The position numbers and the translations under genes are program-made. 64,000 bases of DNA from Mycetocola spongiae. GTDB lineage: Bacteria; Actinomycetota; Actinomycetes; Actinomycetales; Microbacteriaceae. The stretch's first letter is position 1. Each line of letters opens with the position of its first letter. Below, piece after piece: positions 27,316-36,542 of the stretch. Location of the stretch: assembly GCF_020424085.1 (NCBI RefSeq), contig NZ_CP080203.1, positions 1,550,001-1,614,000 of the forward strand. The letters are read 5' to 3'. The notes beneath the pieces are model-generated. The model was not told where the DNA came from. It ran no database searches and saw only the letters and a list, made by a program, of their open reading frames with translations.

Positions 27316-28644
27316 ATGAATGAGTGGCTCCTCGTAGCGATCGGCCTCGTGCTGACCGCCGGAACCGGAATGTTTGTGGCCAGCGAGTTTGCGCTCGTCA
27401 ACCTCGACCGGCACGAACTTGAGGCCCGGCAGGCCCGCGGCGAAAAACGCCTGGGCCCCACCATCAAGGCCCTGAAGATCACGTCCACGCACCTCTCCGG
27501 CGCGCAGCTCGGGATCACCCTCACCACGCTGCTGACCGGCTATACATTTGAACCGGCCGTGAGCTCCCTCCTGCGCGGCCCCCTCGAATCCGCCGGGCTT
27601 CCCGCGGGCCTCGTGCCCGGAGTGGGCTCGGTCGTGGGTATCCTGCTCGCCACGTTCTTCTCGATGGTGATCGGCGAGCTGGTTCCCAAAAACTTCGCCC
27701 TCGCCCTGCCCCTCGCCACCGCAAAATTTGTGGTGCCGTTCCAGGCGGCATTCACCACGGTCTTTGGCCCCGTGATCCGACTGTTTAACAACACCGCAAA
27801 TGCGCTGATTCGCGCCGTGGGCATAGAGCCACGCGAGGAGCTCTCCGGGGCCCGCAGCGCCGAGGAACTCACCTCGCTTGTGCGCCGCTCGGCCCTCGAG
27901 GGAATCCTCGACCGGGATCATGCCGAGCTGCTGCATCGCACGCTGCGCTTCTCCGATCGCAGCGCCGCGGATGTGCTGACCCCGCGCGTGCGGGTGGCAA
28001 CCGTGCCGCACACCGCAAACGCCCACGAGATCCTGGCGGCCGCCGTGGCCACCGGGTACTCGCGCTTCCCGGTGATCGGGCGCGATACCGATGACATCCT
28101 CGGGGTCGTGCACGTCAAGCATGCATTTGCCGTCCCCCTGGCCGAGGCCGCGGCCGTGGATGCCGCGAGCCTGATGGTGCCCGCGCTGCGCGTGCCCGAG
28201 TCGATGGGCGTGGATACGCTCCTGGGCCTGCTGCGCCAGCAGGGTCTTCAGATCGCGGTGGTCTCCGATGAGCACGGCGGCACCGCCGGAATCGTGACCC
28301 TGGAAGATCTGGTGGAGGAGATCGTGGGCGAGCTGGAGGATGAGCATGACCGCGCCCGCATCGATATCGTGCGCAGCTCCGGCACCGTAGTTTTTGATGC
28401 CTCGCTTCGTCCCGATGAGCTGGCCGAACGCGCGGGTATCCGCGTGCCCGCCCACGGCGATTATGACACGATGGCCGGCTTTGTGACCGACCGCCTGGAC
28501 CGCATTCCCGCGGTGGGCGAGGAGGTCGCCATCGACGGCGGAATGCTGCGCGTGGAGCGCGTGGAGGGCACCCATGTGGAGCGGATCCGCTTTATCCCCG
28601 CCCCGATCCCCGCCGTAACCCCCGAGAAGGGTCGCACCCGATGA
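27316..28644 (+). CDS. CNNM/CBS-domain membrane protein with CorC_HlyC domain
   Basis: A 442-residue protein of the hemolysin-like CNNM family, whose members transport or regulate Mg2+ and other divalent cations. The N-terminal CNNM membrane domain spans about 1-190 (FVASEFALVNLDR, QLGITLTTLL, GELVPKNFAL). Two CBS repeats cover about 205-330, with TLEDLVEEIVGE ending the second, and the C-terminal CorC_HlyC domain is at about 345-425. ATG at 27316 is chosen for AAGGAG 10 nt upstream. The stop overlaps the next CNNM gene by 4 bp. Confidence 0.93.
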   Translation: MNEWLLVAIGLVLTAGTGMFVASEFALVNLDRHELEARQARGEKRLGPTIKALKITSTHLSGAQLGITLTTLLTGYTFEPAVSSLLRGPLESAGLPAGLVPGVGSVVGILLATFFSMVIGELVPKNFALALPLATAKFVVPFQAAFTTVFGPVIRLFNNTANALIRAVGIEPREELSGARSAEELTSLVRRSALEGILDRDHAELLHRTLRFSDRSAADVLTPRVRVATVPHTANAHEILAAAVATGYSRFPVIGRDTDDILGVVHVKHAFAVPLAEAAAVDAASLMVPALRVPESMGVDTLLGLLRQQGLQIAVVSDEHGGTAGIVTLEDLVEEIVGELEDEHDRARIDIVRSSGTVVFDASLRPDELAERAGIRVPAHGDYDTMAGFVTDRLDRIPAVGEEVAIDGGMLRVERVEGTHVERIRFIPAPIPAVTPEKGRTR

Positions 28645-29681
28645 GCGAGTATCTGCCCGGAATCATCTGGCTTTTTGTCCTGCTGATCGTTAACGCCTTT
28701 TTTGTGGGCGCCGAGTTTGCGGTGATCTCCGCGCGCCGCTCGCAGATCGAACCGCGCGCCGAGGCGGGCAGCCGCGCCGCGCAGACCACGCTCTGGGCGA
28801 TGGAAAATGCCACCCTGATGCTGGCCACAAGCCAGCTGGGTATTACCGTCTGCTCGCTCGTGATCCTGAATGTGTCCGAGCCGGCGATCCATCACCTGCT
28901 GGAGATTCCGCTGGGCTTCACCACGCTCTCGGGGGAGGCCATCGGGGTGATCGCGTTTATCGTGGCGCTGCTCTTGGTGACCTTCCTGCACGTGGTGCTG
29001 GGCGAGATGGTACCCAAAAATATCTCCTTCTCGGTGCCCACCCGGGCCGCCCTGATCCTCGCCCCGCCGCTGGTGCTGGTCTCCAAGATCGTGCGACCGA
29101 TCATCTGGACGCTGAATACCATCGCCAACGGGGTGCTGCGCCTGTTCCGGGTGCAACCCAAGGATGGCGCCACGAGCGCCTATACGCTGGATGAGGTGGC
29201 CACCATCGTGGAGCAGTCCACGCGCGAGGGTGTGCTGGTGGATTCCACGGGCGCACTCGGCGCCGCATTTGAGTTCACCAGCAAGCGCGTGGCCGAGGTG
29301 GAGGTGCCCATCTCCCAGATGGTCCTGCTGCCCGAAAACGCCTCGCCGGCCGATATCCAGGCGGCCGTGGCCGAGCACGGATTCTCGCGTTATATCCTCA
29401 CCGATACCGCGGGCGTGCCCTCGGGCTATCTGCACCTGAAGGATGTCCTCACCCTGACCGAGCCGGAACGCTTTAAGCTGCCGGTCCCGGCCAAGCGTAT
29501 CCGCCGCCTGGCCGCGGTATTCCGCGAGAGCGAGCTCGAGGATGCACTCGCGTCGATGCGCCGCACGGGCACCCACGTGGCCCGGGTCCTGGATGCCGCG
29601 GGCGAGACCACGGGGGTGCTATTTCTTGAGGATATTATCGAGGAGCTGGTGGGCGAGGTGGAGGACGCCACCCGGCTCTAG
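28641..29681 (+). CDS. CNNM/CBS-domain membrane protein, short form
   Basis: A 346-residue paralogue of the preceding gene, translationally coupled through a 4-bp overlap (ATGA). It has the CNNM domain (FFVGAEFAVISARR, QLGITVCSLV, GEMVPKNISF) and a CBS pair ending FLEDIIEELVGEVED, but stops before any CorC_HlyC domain. Paired CNNM genes of unequal length may form heteromers; that is inference. Confidence 0.93.
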   Translation: MSEYLPGIIWLFVLLIVNAFFVGAEFAVISARRSQIEPRAEAGSRAAQTTLWAMENATLMLATSQLGITVCSLVILNVSEPAIHHLLEIPLGFTTLSGEAIGVIAFIVALLLVTFLHVVLGEMVPKNISFSVPTRAALILAPPLVLVSKIVRPIIWTLNTIANGVLRLFRVQPKDGATSAYTLDEVATIVEQSTREGVLVDSTGALGAAFEFTSKRVAEVEVPISQMVLLPENASPADIQAAVAEHGFSRYILTDTAGVPSGYLHLKDVLTLTEPERFKLPVPAKRIRRLAAVFRESELEDALASMRRTGTHVARVLDAAGETTGVLFLEDIIEELVGEVEDATRL

Positions 29682-29694
29682 GCCCGCGACTTAA

Positions 29695-29748
29695 AACACC
29701 GCCGCCCGGGGTGGGACAGAATGCTGTCCCACCCCGGGCGGCGGTGTT
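29695..29748. terminator. Bidirectional terminator hairpin with 25-bp perfect stem
   Basis: Arms 29695-29719 and 29724-29748 are fully complementary around the loop AATG. It lies between the convergent CNNM and DUF4190/4352-like genes. On the minus strand the stem is followed by a T-rich run, so it fits that gene best, but it is placed to serve both. Confidence 0.85.
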
Positions 29749-29762
29749 ATGGTGCCGGGTTA

Positions 29763-30563
29763 CTACTTGGTGTTATAAAACACGTCATCGGCGAAGATTC
29801 CGGGGGATACGCGCAGGGCACCCTCGGCTCCGGCCGGCAGGCTGATCACAATATTTCCGGTGGTACCGGCGCCTGCGAACAGCTCACCCGTGCCCAGCGC
29901 GGGGGCGGGTGCCTCGGGCAGGAATACGGAGGCGTCATATACGGTGCCATCGGTGGTGACAAACGAGAACGGAACCAGCAGCACGCTCGAGGAGCCCTCG
30001 CCGGTATAGGCCAGGGATACGTTCAGCAGGCCATAAACCATGCCGGCCTCGGGCTCGCTATTGATGGGGCTTGCGGCCATCACATCGGCGGTGGCATCGG
30101 GCGTGAAGGAGTTGATCGTCACGGTCCAGTCCTTGCCGGCAACCTCGGTACCGAGGGCCAGCGGGTTTTCGCGGGTTCCGGCATCGCCCGAACCGGTGGT
30201 TCCGGCGTTCTCGTCCACGGCCACCTGGGTCTGCTGGGCGAGCTCGCCCACCGAGCTCACCACGGCACCGGCAACGATGGTGGCGAGGATCGTCACGATC
30301 ACCGAGACGATCAGGCCGACTCCACCGAGGATGGTACCGGTCAGGGCAAAGCCCTTGGGCTGCTTCTTCACAAGCGCGATGATTCCGAGGACCACGGCCA
30401 CGGCTCCCACGATGATTCCCGCGATCGGGACAAGGCCCAGCAGGAACGCCACGATGCCCACCACGAGGGCGGCAATCGCGAGCCCCTTGGCCTGGTTCGG
30501 GACGGTGCCCGGAGCATAATTGGGGGCTACCGGGGGTGCATAATACGGTTCATTATTAGTCAT
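29763..30563 (-). CDS. Small membrane protein: DUF4190-like helices plus DUF4352-like exodomain
   Basis: A 266-residue protein. A Pro/Tyr-rich N-terminus (about 1-26) precedes two or three hydrophobic helices (about 27-125: GLAIAALVVGIVAFLLG, then IAGIIVGAVAVVLGIIAL), as in DUF4190 proteins. Residues about 150-266 form an extracytoplasmic beta-rich domain like DUF4352, with DWTVTINSF and VSLAYTGEG. Function unknown. The open frame extends far upstream, but ATG at 30563 matches the family N-terminus. No SD is seen; TAAAAC ends 5 nt before the ATG with TGTGAA 17 bp further up, so the mRNA may be leaderless. Confidence 0.85.
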   Translation of the reverse strand: MTNNEPYYAPPVAPNYAPGTVPNQAKGLAIAALVVGIVAFLLGLVPIAGIIVGAVAVVLGIIALVKKQPKGFALTGTILGGVGLIVSVIVTILATIVAGAVVSSVGELAQQTQVAVDENAGTTGSGDAGTRENPLALGTEVAGKDWTVTINSFTPDATADVMAASPINSEPEAGMVYGLLNVSLAYTGEGSSSVLLVPFSFVTTDGTVYDASVFLPEAPAPALGTGELFAGAGTTGNIVISLPAGAEGALRVSPGIFADDVFYNTK

Positions 30564-30743
30564 TATGGGTTTTATGCTAATGGGCTTTAAATTCACAGCA
30601 GACTCCAAGCACGACCGCCACCCATAATTCACGTAACTTGTTATGTATTTGTGACCCGCGCCGCCCGGCGGCCCCCGCGACGGATCCCGATAAACTGGGG
30701 GCCGGTCGCATCCGGCGTCCGTTTTACCTCGGAGCCGATTCCC

Positions 30744-31166
30744 GTGACCGCACGCACAGAGCGCACCCGACTCATCCCCACCCTGCTCTCCCTGAGCCTG
30801 CTCGCCTGGCTCATCCTGGCCCTCTGGGTCCCGGGCCCGGTGCGCATCCAGTTTGGCTCCGACCGTCCCGGCATCCCCACCCATGCGCCCACCTGGCTGA
30901 TCGCGGTGTTTATCCTCCTCGTCTCGGCGGTCACCGTCTGGTCCTTCCGCAGCGGCCATGCCCGTAAATCCCTGCGCGAGCGCCGCGGAGATCTGGCCGC
31001 ACTGCTGGTCGCCCTGAATCTTTTTGGCATCGTTTTGGTGCTTGTGGGCGGGGTCGCCGCCGATGTGGAACCGGGCTGGATTCCGCTCCTCTCGGCCATT
31101 GCCGCCACCGTTCCCGGCTATTTTGGCACCCACGGCGTGCTCCGCCGGCTCGACGCAAGAGAGTAG
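30744..31166 (+). CDS. Hypothetical four-helix membrane protein
   Basis: I do not recognise the family with confidence. From GTG at 30744 the protein has 140 residues and four hydrophobic segments: LIPTLLSLSLLAWLILALW, WLIAVFILLVSAVTVW, LLVALNLFGIVLVLVGGV and WIPLLSAIAATVPGYF. A longer frame begins at 30651; the GTG is favoured by GGAG about 9 nt upstream and by the hydrophobic profile. It stands alone between the DUF4352-like gene and cmtR. Confidence 0.6.
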   Translation: MTARTERTRLIPTLLSLSLLAWLILALWVPGPVRIQFGSDRPGIPTHAPTWLIAVFILLVSAVTVWSFRSGHARKSLRERRGDLAALLVALNLFGIVLVLVGGVAADVEPGWIPLLSAIAATVPGYFGTHGVLRRLDARE

Positions 31167-31220
31167 CCCGGGCCCGCGCGGGCACCAACCTCGCGGATTG
31201 CGCGCCACCGCCCCGCGACG

Positions 31221-31240
31221 TATAGTCAGCGTATGCTGAC
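31221..31240 (+). promoter_or_regulatory. cmtR promoter and operator overlapping the start codon
   Basis: TATAGT at 31221-31226 is a -10 box whose expected start site falls at or next to the ATG at 31233. A perfect inverted repeat GTCAGC-GTAT-GCTGAC (31225-31240) covers the -10 edge and the start codon, an ideal place for autorepression by CmtR. Confidence 0.65.
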
Positions 31241-31604
31241 CATTCCCGCCCGCCTGGACGTTATGAACCGCCTCGGCCGCGCCCTCTCCGATCCCACGCG
31301 CTCCCGCATCCTGCTGGCGCTCCTCGACGCCCCCGGCTATCCCGGGGCGCTCGCACGGGACCTCGGGCTGACCCGGAGCAATGTCTCCAATCACCTGGCC
31401 TGCCTGCGCGGCTGCGGCATCATCGTGGCCGTTCCCGAGGGACGCAGCACCCGCTATGAGATCGCCGATGGCCACCTCACGCGCGCCCTCTCCCTCCTGA
31501 TGGACGTGGTTCTTGCCGTGGATGAGGGCACCGTCTGCACCCGGCCCGAGTGCCTCCCCTCCGAGTGCTGCGCCGCGCCGAACACGGCCCCCGAGGAACG
31601 ATGA
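31233..31604 (+). CDS. cmtR: ArsR/SmtB-family Cd/Pb sensor, CmtR type
   Basis: A 123-residue winged-helix repressor. NVSNHLACLRGCG places Cys57 and Cys61 in the recognition-helix region, and Cys102 lies in the C-terminal tail. These are the same residue numbers as the Cd(II)/Pb(II) ligands of Mycobacterium CmtR, so metal binding should release DNA. Extra cysteines (107, 112, 113) follow. Its stop overlaps the P-type ATPase start (ATGA), so the pump is its target. Confidence 0.92.
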   Translation: MLTIPARLDVMNRLGRALSDPTRSRILLALLDAPGYPGALARDLGLTRSNVSNHLACLRGCGIIVAVPEGRSTRYEIADGHLTRALSLLMDVVLAVDEGTVCTRPECLPSECCAAPNTAPEER

Positions 31605-33568
31605 GCGAGGAGTGCTGCGGCACCTCCCCCGCGGAGAGCGCCGACCGGGAGGAGCCGCGATCCACCCCCTGGTGGCGCGATCGGGCACTTCTGCTCCCCG
31701 CGCTCTCCGGGCTTCTCCTGGCGCTGGGTTATGGCCTCGCCCCGGCCCCGGCGGCGGCCGCCGCGGTCTGGGTCCTGGCCCTGATCGCCGGGGGCAGCAC
31801 GTTTATCCCCGGCGCGATCCGGGGCCTCCTGCGCCGCAAGATCGGCGTGGGCCTGCTGATGACCATCGCCGCCGCGGGGGCACTCGCGCTGGGCCATCCC
31901 GGGGAGGCCGCGGCCCTGGCCTTCCTCTTTTCGCTCGCGGAGGCCCTCGAGGAACGCGCATTCTCGCGCGCGCAGGGTGGGCTGCGCGCGCTCCTGGCGC
32001 TCATTCCCGATCGCAGCCGGGTGCTGCGTGATGGCCGCGAGCTCGCGGTCGCGAGCGCCGAGGTGCGGGTGGGTGATCTGCTCCGGGTGCGCCCGGGCGA
32101 GAGGGTCTCCACCGATGGCATCCTGCGCGGGGAATCGGCCACCCTGGATATCTCGGCGGTCACGGGGGAATCGCTACCGCGCGAGGTGGGCGCGGGCGAT
32201 ACCGTGCCCGCGGGGTCGATCGCATGGGGAACTCCGCTCCTGGTGGAGGCCACCGCCGCGGGAAGCGATAACTCGCTGACCCGCATCGTGGAGCTGGTGC
32301 AGGGCGCGCAGGAGCGCCGAGGCACCCGGGCACGCCTCGCGGATCGGATCGCACGCCCCCTGGTCCCGGCCGTGCTCCTCGCGGCACTCGCCGTATTCCT
32401 CTGGGGGCTGCTGAGCGGCGATCCGGGCACCTGGACCGAGCGGGCCCTCGTGGTGCTGGTCGCCGCCTCGCCCTGCGCGCTTGCCCTCGCCGTCCCGGTC
32501 ACGGTGATCTCGGTGATCGGCGGGGCCAGCCGCATGGGCCTGGTGATCTCCTCGGGGCGGGCCTGCGAGACGCTCGGGGCCGTGAACCGGGTGGCGCTGG
32601 ATAAAACCGGCACCCTCACGCGCAACCGGCCGCGCGTGGTGGAGGTGGTCACCGCCGGGGGCGTCTGCGCGGATCGGCTCCTGTCCGCGGCCGCCGCGCT
32701 CGAGGCGGAGAGCACCCATCCGCTGGCCGCGGCTGTCCTCGAACGGGCCGGCCGGGAGGCCGCGGGCGGCCCGGAATCCCCGACCGCGCGCGGGGTACAC
32801 GAATACCCGGGCCGCGGTCTCACGGGCATCGTGGGCGAAGACGAGGTGCGCCTCGGCAGCCCGCGCTGGGTGCCGCCCCGCGGCCTCGGAGCCGCTGCCT
32901 CCCGGCTGGAGGACGCCGGATGCACGGTGATCGTGGTGGAGATCGGGGGCGCGGTTGCGGGCCTGCTGGGCCTGCGCGATGAACCCCGCGCGGAGGCCGC
33001 GGAGGCAGTGGCCGCGCTGCGGGCGCGGGGCAGCAGCGTGCTGATGCTCACCGGGGATAATGCCCGCACGGCCCGCGCCCTCGGCGATGCGCTCGGGATC
33101 ACCGATATTCGCGCGGAGCTTCTCCCCGAGGATAAGGCCGCGGCGGTCCGCGAGGCCCCGCCCGGATCCGTCACCGCGATGATCGGCGATGGCATTAACG
33201 ACGCACCCGCGCTGGCCCTCGCCGATGTGGGCATCGCGATGGGCGCGGGCGGCTCCGCGGCGGCGATCGAATCCGCCGAGGTGGTCTTCACGGGCTCGGA
33301 CCTGCGGCTGCTGATCCGCGGCCTGGATCACGCCCGTCGCGGCCGTCGCATCATGACCCAGAATATTCTGCTCTCGCTCGCGATCATCCTGGTCCTGGTG
33401 CCGCTCGCGTTCCTCGGGATCTTGGGCCTCACCCAGGTGGTCCTGATTCACGAGCTCGCCGAGGTGGCGATCATCGCCAACGGGCTGCGTGCGGCCCGGC
33501 TCCCCCGCGATCCCACGCGGCCCGAGCGCCATCTCCCGGCGCAAAACCCGCCGCGGGATGCCGCCTAG
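31601..33568 (+). CDS. P1B-type heavy-metal-transporting ATPase (CtpG-like)
   Basis: A 655-residue cation pump, probably exporting Cd2+/Pb2+ or Zn2+. It has TGES (actuator), DKTGTLT with the phosphorylated Asp, STHPLAA, MLTGDN and GDGINDAPAL. The metal-site motif in the membrane is SPC (AASPCALALA) rather than CPC. There is no N-terminal HMA domain, only a short EECC stretch at residues 3-6. TM8 carries HELAEVAIIANGLR. Coupled to cmtR by a 4-bp overlap; in mycobacteria CmtR controls the related pump CtpG. Its stop overlaps the convergent ptsI stop. Confidence 0.92.
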   Translation: MSEECCGTSPAESADREEPRSTPWWRDRALLLPALSGLLLALGYGLAPAPAAAAAVWVLALIAGGSTFIPGAIRGLLRRKIGVGLLMTIAAAGALALGHPGEAAALAFLFSLAEALEERAFSRAQGGLRALLALIPDRSRVLRDGRELAVASAEVRVGDLLRVRPGERVSTDGILRGESATLDISAVTGESLPREVGAGDTVPAGSIAWGTPLLVEATAAGSDNSLTRIVELVQGAQERRGTRARLADRIARPLVPAVLLAALAVFLWGLLSGDPGTWTERALVVLVAASPCALALAVPVTVISVIGGASRMGLVISSGRACETLGAVNRVALDKTGTLTRNRPRVVEVVTAGGVCADRLLSAAAALEAESTHPLAAAVLERAGREAAGGPESPTARGVHEYPGRGLTGIVGEDEVRLGSPRWVPPRGLGAAASRLEDAGCTVIVVEIGGAVAGLLGLRDEPRAEAAEAVAALRARGSSVLMLTGDNARTARALGDALGITDIRAELLPEDKAAAVREAPPGSVTAMIGDGINDAPALALADVGIAMGAGGSAAAIESAEVVFTGSDLRLLIRGLDHARRGRRIMTQNILLSLAIILVLVPLAFLGILGLTQVVLIHELAEVAIIANGLRAARLPRDPTRPERHLPAQNPPRDAA

Positions 33569-35202
33569 CTTTCGAGCATCACGGCACGGGCCTCGCCCGC
33601 GGTGGAGGCGGCGAGCGCGCGGACGGCGAGCGCGCGGGCGTGTTCCAGGGTGTGCTGGCGCAGCTCGGTGCGCACATCGGCCATCGCCTCGGGGGTCATC
33701 GAGAGGCTCGTCACGCCCAGGCCCACGAGGATCACGGCGAGCAGCGGATCGGCCGCGGCCTCCCCGCAGACCCCCACCGAACGACCGGACTGGGCCCCCG
33801 CATCGCCGAGCATCTTGATCAGGCGCAGCACGGCGGGATGCCACGGGTCCTGATAGTGCGCCACGGTGCCCAGGAGCCGATCGGCCGCGAGCGTATACTG
33901 CGTGAGGTCATTGGTGCCGATGGACACAAAATCGGCGATGCCGAGGATCTGCGCGGCCAGCAGCGCGGAGGAGGGCACCTCCGCCATCACCCCGGCCACG
34001 GGCAGATCGTATTCGCGCGCGAGCGTCACAAAATAGGCGGTCTCGGCGGCATCGGCAATCATGGGGGCCATGACCCAGAGCTCGGCCGAGGACTCGGCCG
34101 CGGCCAGGGCAAGCGCCGCGAGCTGATCGCGCAGGATCTGCTCGTTATCCCGCATTGCACGGATCCCGCGCAGGCCCAGTGCGGGATTGGTCTCGGGGCC
34201 GCCACGCAGGAAGGGCAGCGGCTTATCGGCCCCGGCATCCAGCGTGCGCACCACAACCTTTTGCCCGGGGAAGGCGCGCAGCAGGCGCGCATAGTGTTCG
34301 TGCTGCCGTTCGCGGCTGGGCGCGACCTCGGAGCCCAAAAAGAGGAACTCGGTGCGGAACAGGCCTACCCCCTCGGCCCCCAGCTCGCGAGCGCGCTCGG
34401 CGTCCTCCACGCGCTCCAGGTTGGCCAGCAGCGGAATCGCCACGTCATCGGCGAGGCAGCCCGGGCCAATCGGCACCTTCAGCCGCCTCCGGTTGAGGCG
34501 ACGCTGGGCCGCCTCGATGGCCTTCTCGCTGGGGTTGGTGGTGACAACTCCCTCGCCGGCATCCACCAGCACCCGCACACCATCGTCGAGATCGGCGGCC
34601 CCCGCCACGCCCACCACGGCCACGATGGACTTGGAGCGGGCCAGAATGGCGGTATGCGAGGTGGGGCCGCCGCCCGCGGTGATCAGCCCCAGAACCTTGG
34701 TGAGGTCCAGATCGGCGGTATCGGCCACGGCCAGGTCGCGCGCAACGAGGATAAACGGATAGTCCACCTGCGGCACCTCGGGCATGGGCACCCCGCGGAC
34801 GTGGGCGATCGCGCGCTGGGAGAGATCCCCCAGGTCGCTCGCCCGCTCGGCCATATAGCCGCCCATGGACAGCAGCATCTGTTGGAACGTATTAAAGGCC
34901 TCAAATACGGCCCTTTCGGCCGTTTTGGAGGCATCGATGCGCGCCCGGACATCCTCCAGCAGGGTGGGGTCCTGGGCCATCAGCGCCTGGGCCTCCAGGA
35001 CATCCTTGCCCTCCCCGCCGAGCCGATCGGCCCGCTCGGTGAGGTCCAGGGCCGTGGCCCTGAGCGCGGCCGCGGCCCGCTCGTATTCCTCATCGGCGCT
35101 CACGGTGCGCGGACTATCGGAGGGTTCGGGCAGGGGTTCGGGCATGCGCAGAACGGGTCCGGTGACCACACCGCGCCCCACACCCACACCCTGTAACCGC
35201 AT
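33565..35202 (-). CDS. ptsI: PTS enzyme I, phosphoenolpyruvate-protein phosphotransferase
   Basis: A 545-residue cytosolic enzyme transferring phosphate from PEP to HPr. The phosphohistidine motif GGPTSHTAIL (His183) and the PEP-binding elements GVGLFRTEFLF, DAGADKPLPF, PVAGVMAEVPS and VGVCGEAAADP are present. ATG at 35202 has GGAGGAG upstream. No ptsH lies beside it. It would energise the orphan EIIA/EIIB at 18891-19627. Its stop shares bases 33566-33567 with the opposing ATPase stop. Confidence 0.95.
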   Translation of the reverse strand: MRLQGVGVGRGVVTGPVLRMPEPLPEPSDSPRTVSADEEYERAAAALRATALDLTERADRLGGEGKDVLEAQALMAQDPTLLEDVRARIDASKTAERAVFEAFNTFQQMLLSMGGYMAERASDLGDLSQRAIAHVRGVPMPEVPQVDYPFILVARDLAVADTADLDLTKVLGLITAGGGPTSHTAILARSKSIVAVVGVAGAADLDDGVRVLVDAGEGVVTTNPSEKAIEAAQRRLNRRRLKVPIGPGCLADDVAIPLLANLERVEDAERARELGAEGVGLFRTEFLFLGSEVAPSRERQHEHYARLLRAFPGQKVVVRTLDAGADKPLPFLRGGPETNPALGLRGIRAMRDNEQILRDQLAALALAAAESSAELWVMAPMIADAAETAYFVTLAREYDLPVAGVMAEVPSSALLAAQILGIADFVSIGTNDLTQYTLAADRLLGTVAHYQDPWHPAVLRLIKMLGDAGAQSGRSVGVCGEAAADPLLAVILVGLGVTSLSMTPEAMADVRTELRQHTLEHARALAVRALAASTAGEARAVMLES

Positions 35203-35351
35203 CCGAACTCCTCCCGCGGGAAACTCCGCGTGTCCTCAGACTATGCCCGGTCTTGATTCCCGATGCAAACGTGTCGGGCAATTCATCCTCGCGCTGCCCG
35301 CGCGCGGGGTAATCCTGGGCACGGCTGGCCGCGGGCCGATACAGTATTGGG

Positions 35352-36533
35352 ATGACCGAGCGCCAACACAGTCTCCCCCGGGACGAGCCTGCACCCACCG
35401 CGCACGATAACGCGTTAATGGCCGCCGCCCGGAAGAGCGATAACGCCCTGGTGCAGCGCTTGGAGAAGCCCATCGAAAAGGCCTCGGGGGCGGTGGAGAC
35501 GGTGACCAAGACCCGCGTGGTGCGCACCGTCCTGCGCTTTAACGCCGCCGAGGGAAATCTGCTGGCCGCGGGCATGAGCTTTCAGGCCGTATTTGCGGTA
35601 TTTGCCGCCCTGTATGTGGGTTTTGCCGTGGCGGGCATTTGGATCAGCACCAATTCGGAACTCTTTGACACGCTGATCGACATCATCAATACGGCCATCC
35701 CCGGGTTGATCGGCACCAATGGCGAGGGGCTGATCCAAAAAAGCGCGCTGACCGGCCTGGGTATTTTTGGGTGGACCGGTTCGATCGCCCTCGTGGGTCT
35801 GCTCTATACGGCCATCGGATGGTTGGCCTATACGCGGCAGGCCGTGCGCTCGATTTTTCAGCTGCCCAAGATCAGCACCAATTTTTTCCTGAAAAAACTG
35901 AGCGACCTGGCGCTGGCGTTGAGCTTTGGGGTGGTATTGGTGCTCGCCGCCATTGCCTCGATGCTGAGCACGCAGGCGGTGAGCTGGCTTCTGGGGCTCA
36001 TCGGGGTGGACTCGCACTCCTATTGGGGCAATCTTGCCGTGGGTGCGGTGGGTCTGACGGTCTCGGTGGGGCTGAACCTCGTGACGCTTGCCTCGCTCTA
36101 CCGGGTGCTGGCGCGCATCCCCATTCCGTTGAAGGATCTGGTGATCGGGTCGCTGATCGGCAGTGCGGCGCTCTCCGTGCTCTCGATTGCGAGCGGTGCG
36201 GTGCTGGGCGGGGCCTCGCGTAACCCCCTGCTGGCCACGTTTGCGGTGTTTATCGCGCTGCTGATCTGGTTTAACCTCGTCTGCCGCGTGATTTTGATTG
36301 CCGGGGCCTGGATCGCGGAGGGCCTCGCCCGCCGCGGGGTGGTCCTGCAGGAGCAGACCGAGGAGGAGCGCCTGGCAGCGCTGCGCGAGGCCCGGGTGCT
36401 GCTGGCCAAGACCGAGCTGGAGCAGGCCAGCGCGCAGGCGCGGGCGGCCCGCGGGCTGGGAAAGCTGCGCGCCCGCCGCCGCCTCGAACGGGCGCGGGCA
36501 GGTCTTCGCGCGGCGCGGGACGCCACGGACTAA
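35352..36533 (+). CDS. YihY/BrkB-family inner membrane protein
   Basis: A 393-residue membrane protein of the family once called ribonuclease BN; that activity is not established for this family. About six helices occur between residues 70 and 325, with AAGMSFQAVFAVFAAL and WTGSIALVGLLYTAIGWLAY typical of YihY. A C-terminal Ala/Arg/Glu-rich, probably coiled-coil region covers about 335-393. TACAGT at 35340-35345 ends 6 nt before the ATG and there is no SD, so a leaderless mRNA is likely. Confidence 0.9.
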   Translation: MTERQHSLPRDEPAPTAHDNALMAAARKSDNALVQRLEKPIEKASGAVETVTKTRVVRTVLRFNAAEGNLLAAGMSFQAVFAVFAALYVGFAVAGIWISTNSELFDTLIDIINTAIPGLIGTNGEGLIQKSALTGLGIFGWTGSIALVGLLYTAIGWLAYTRQAVRSIFQLPKISTNFFLKKLSDLALALSFGVVLVLAAIASMLSTQAVSWLLGLIGVDSHSYWGNLAVGAVGLTVSVGLNLVTLASLYRVLARIPIPLKDLVIGSLIGSAALSVLSIASGAVLGGASRNPLLATFAVFIALLIWFNLVCRVILIAGAWIAEGLARRGVVLQEQTEEERLAALREARVLLAKTELEQASAQARAARGLGKLRARRRLERARAGLRAARDATD

Positions 36534-36542
36534 ACTGGGGGC

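Noticed and set aside
30564-31688. Upstream extension of the DUF4190/4352-like gene to 641 codons
   Set aside because: It runs antisense through two clear plus-strand genes; ATG at 30563 begins a typical family N-terminus.
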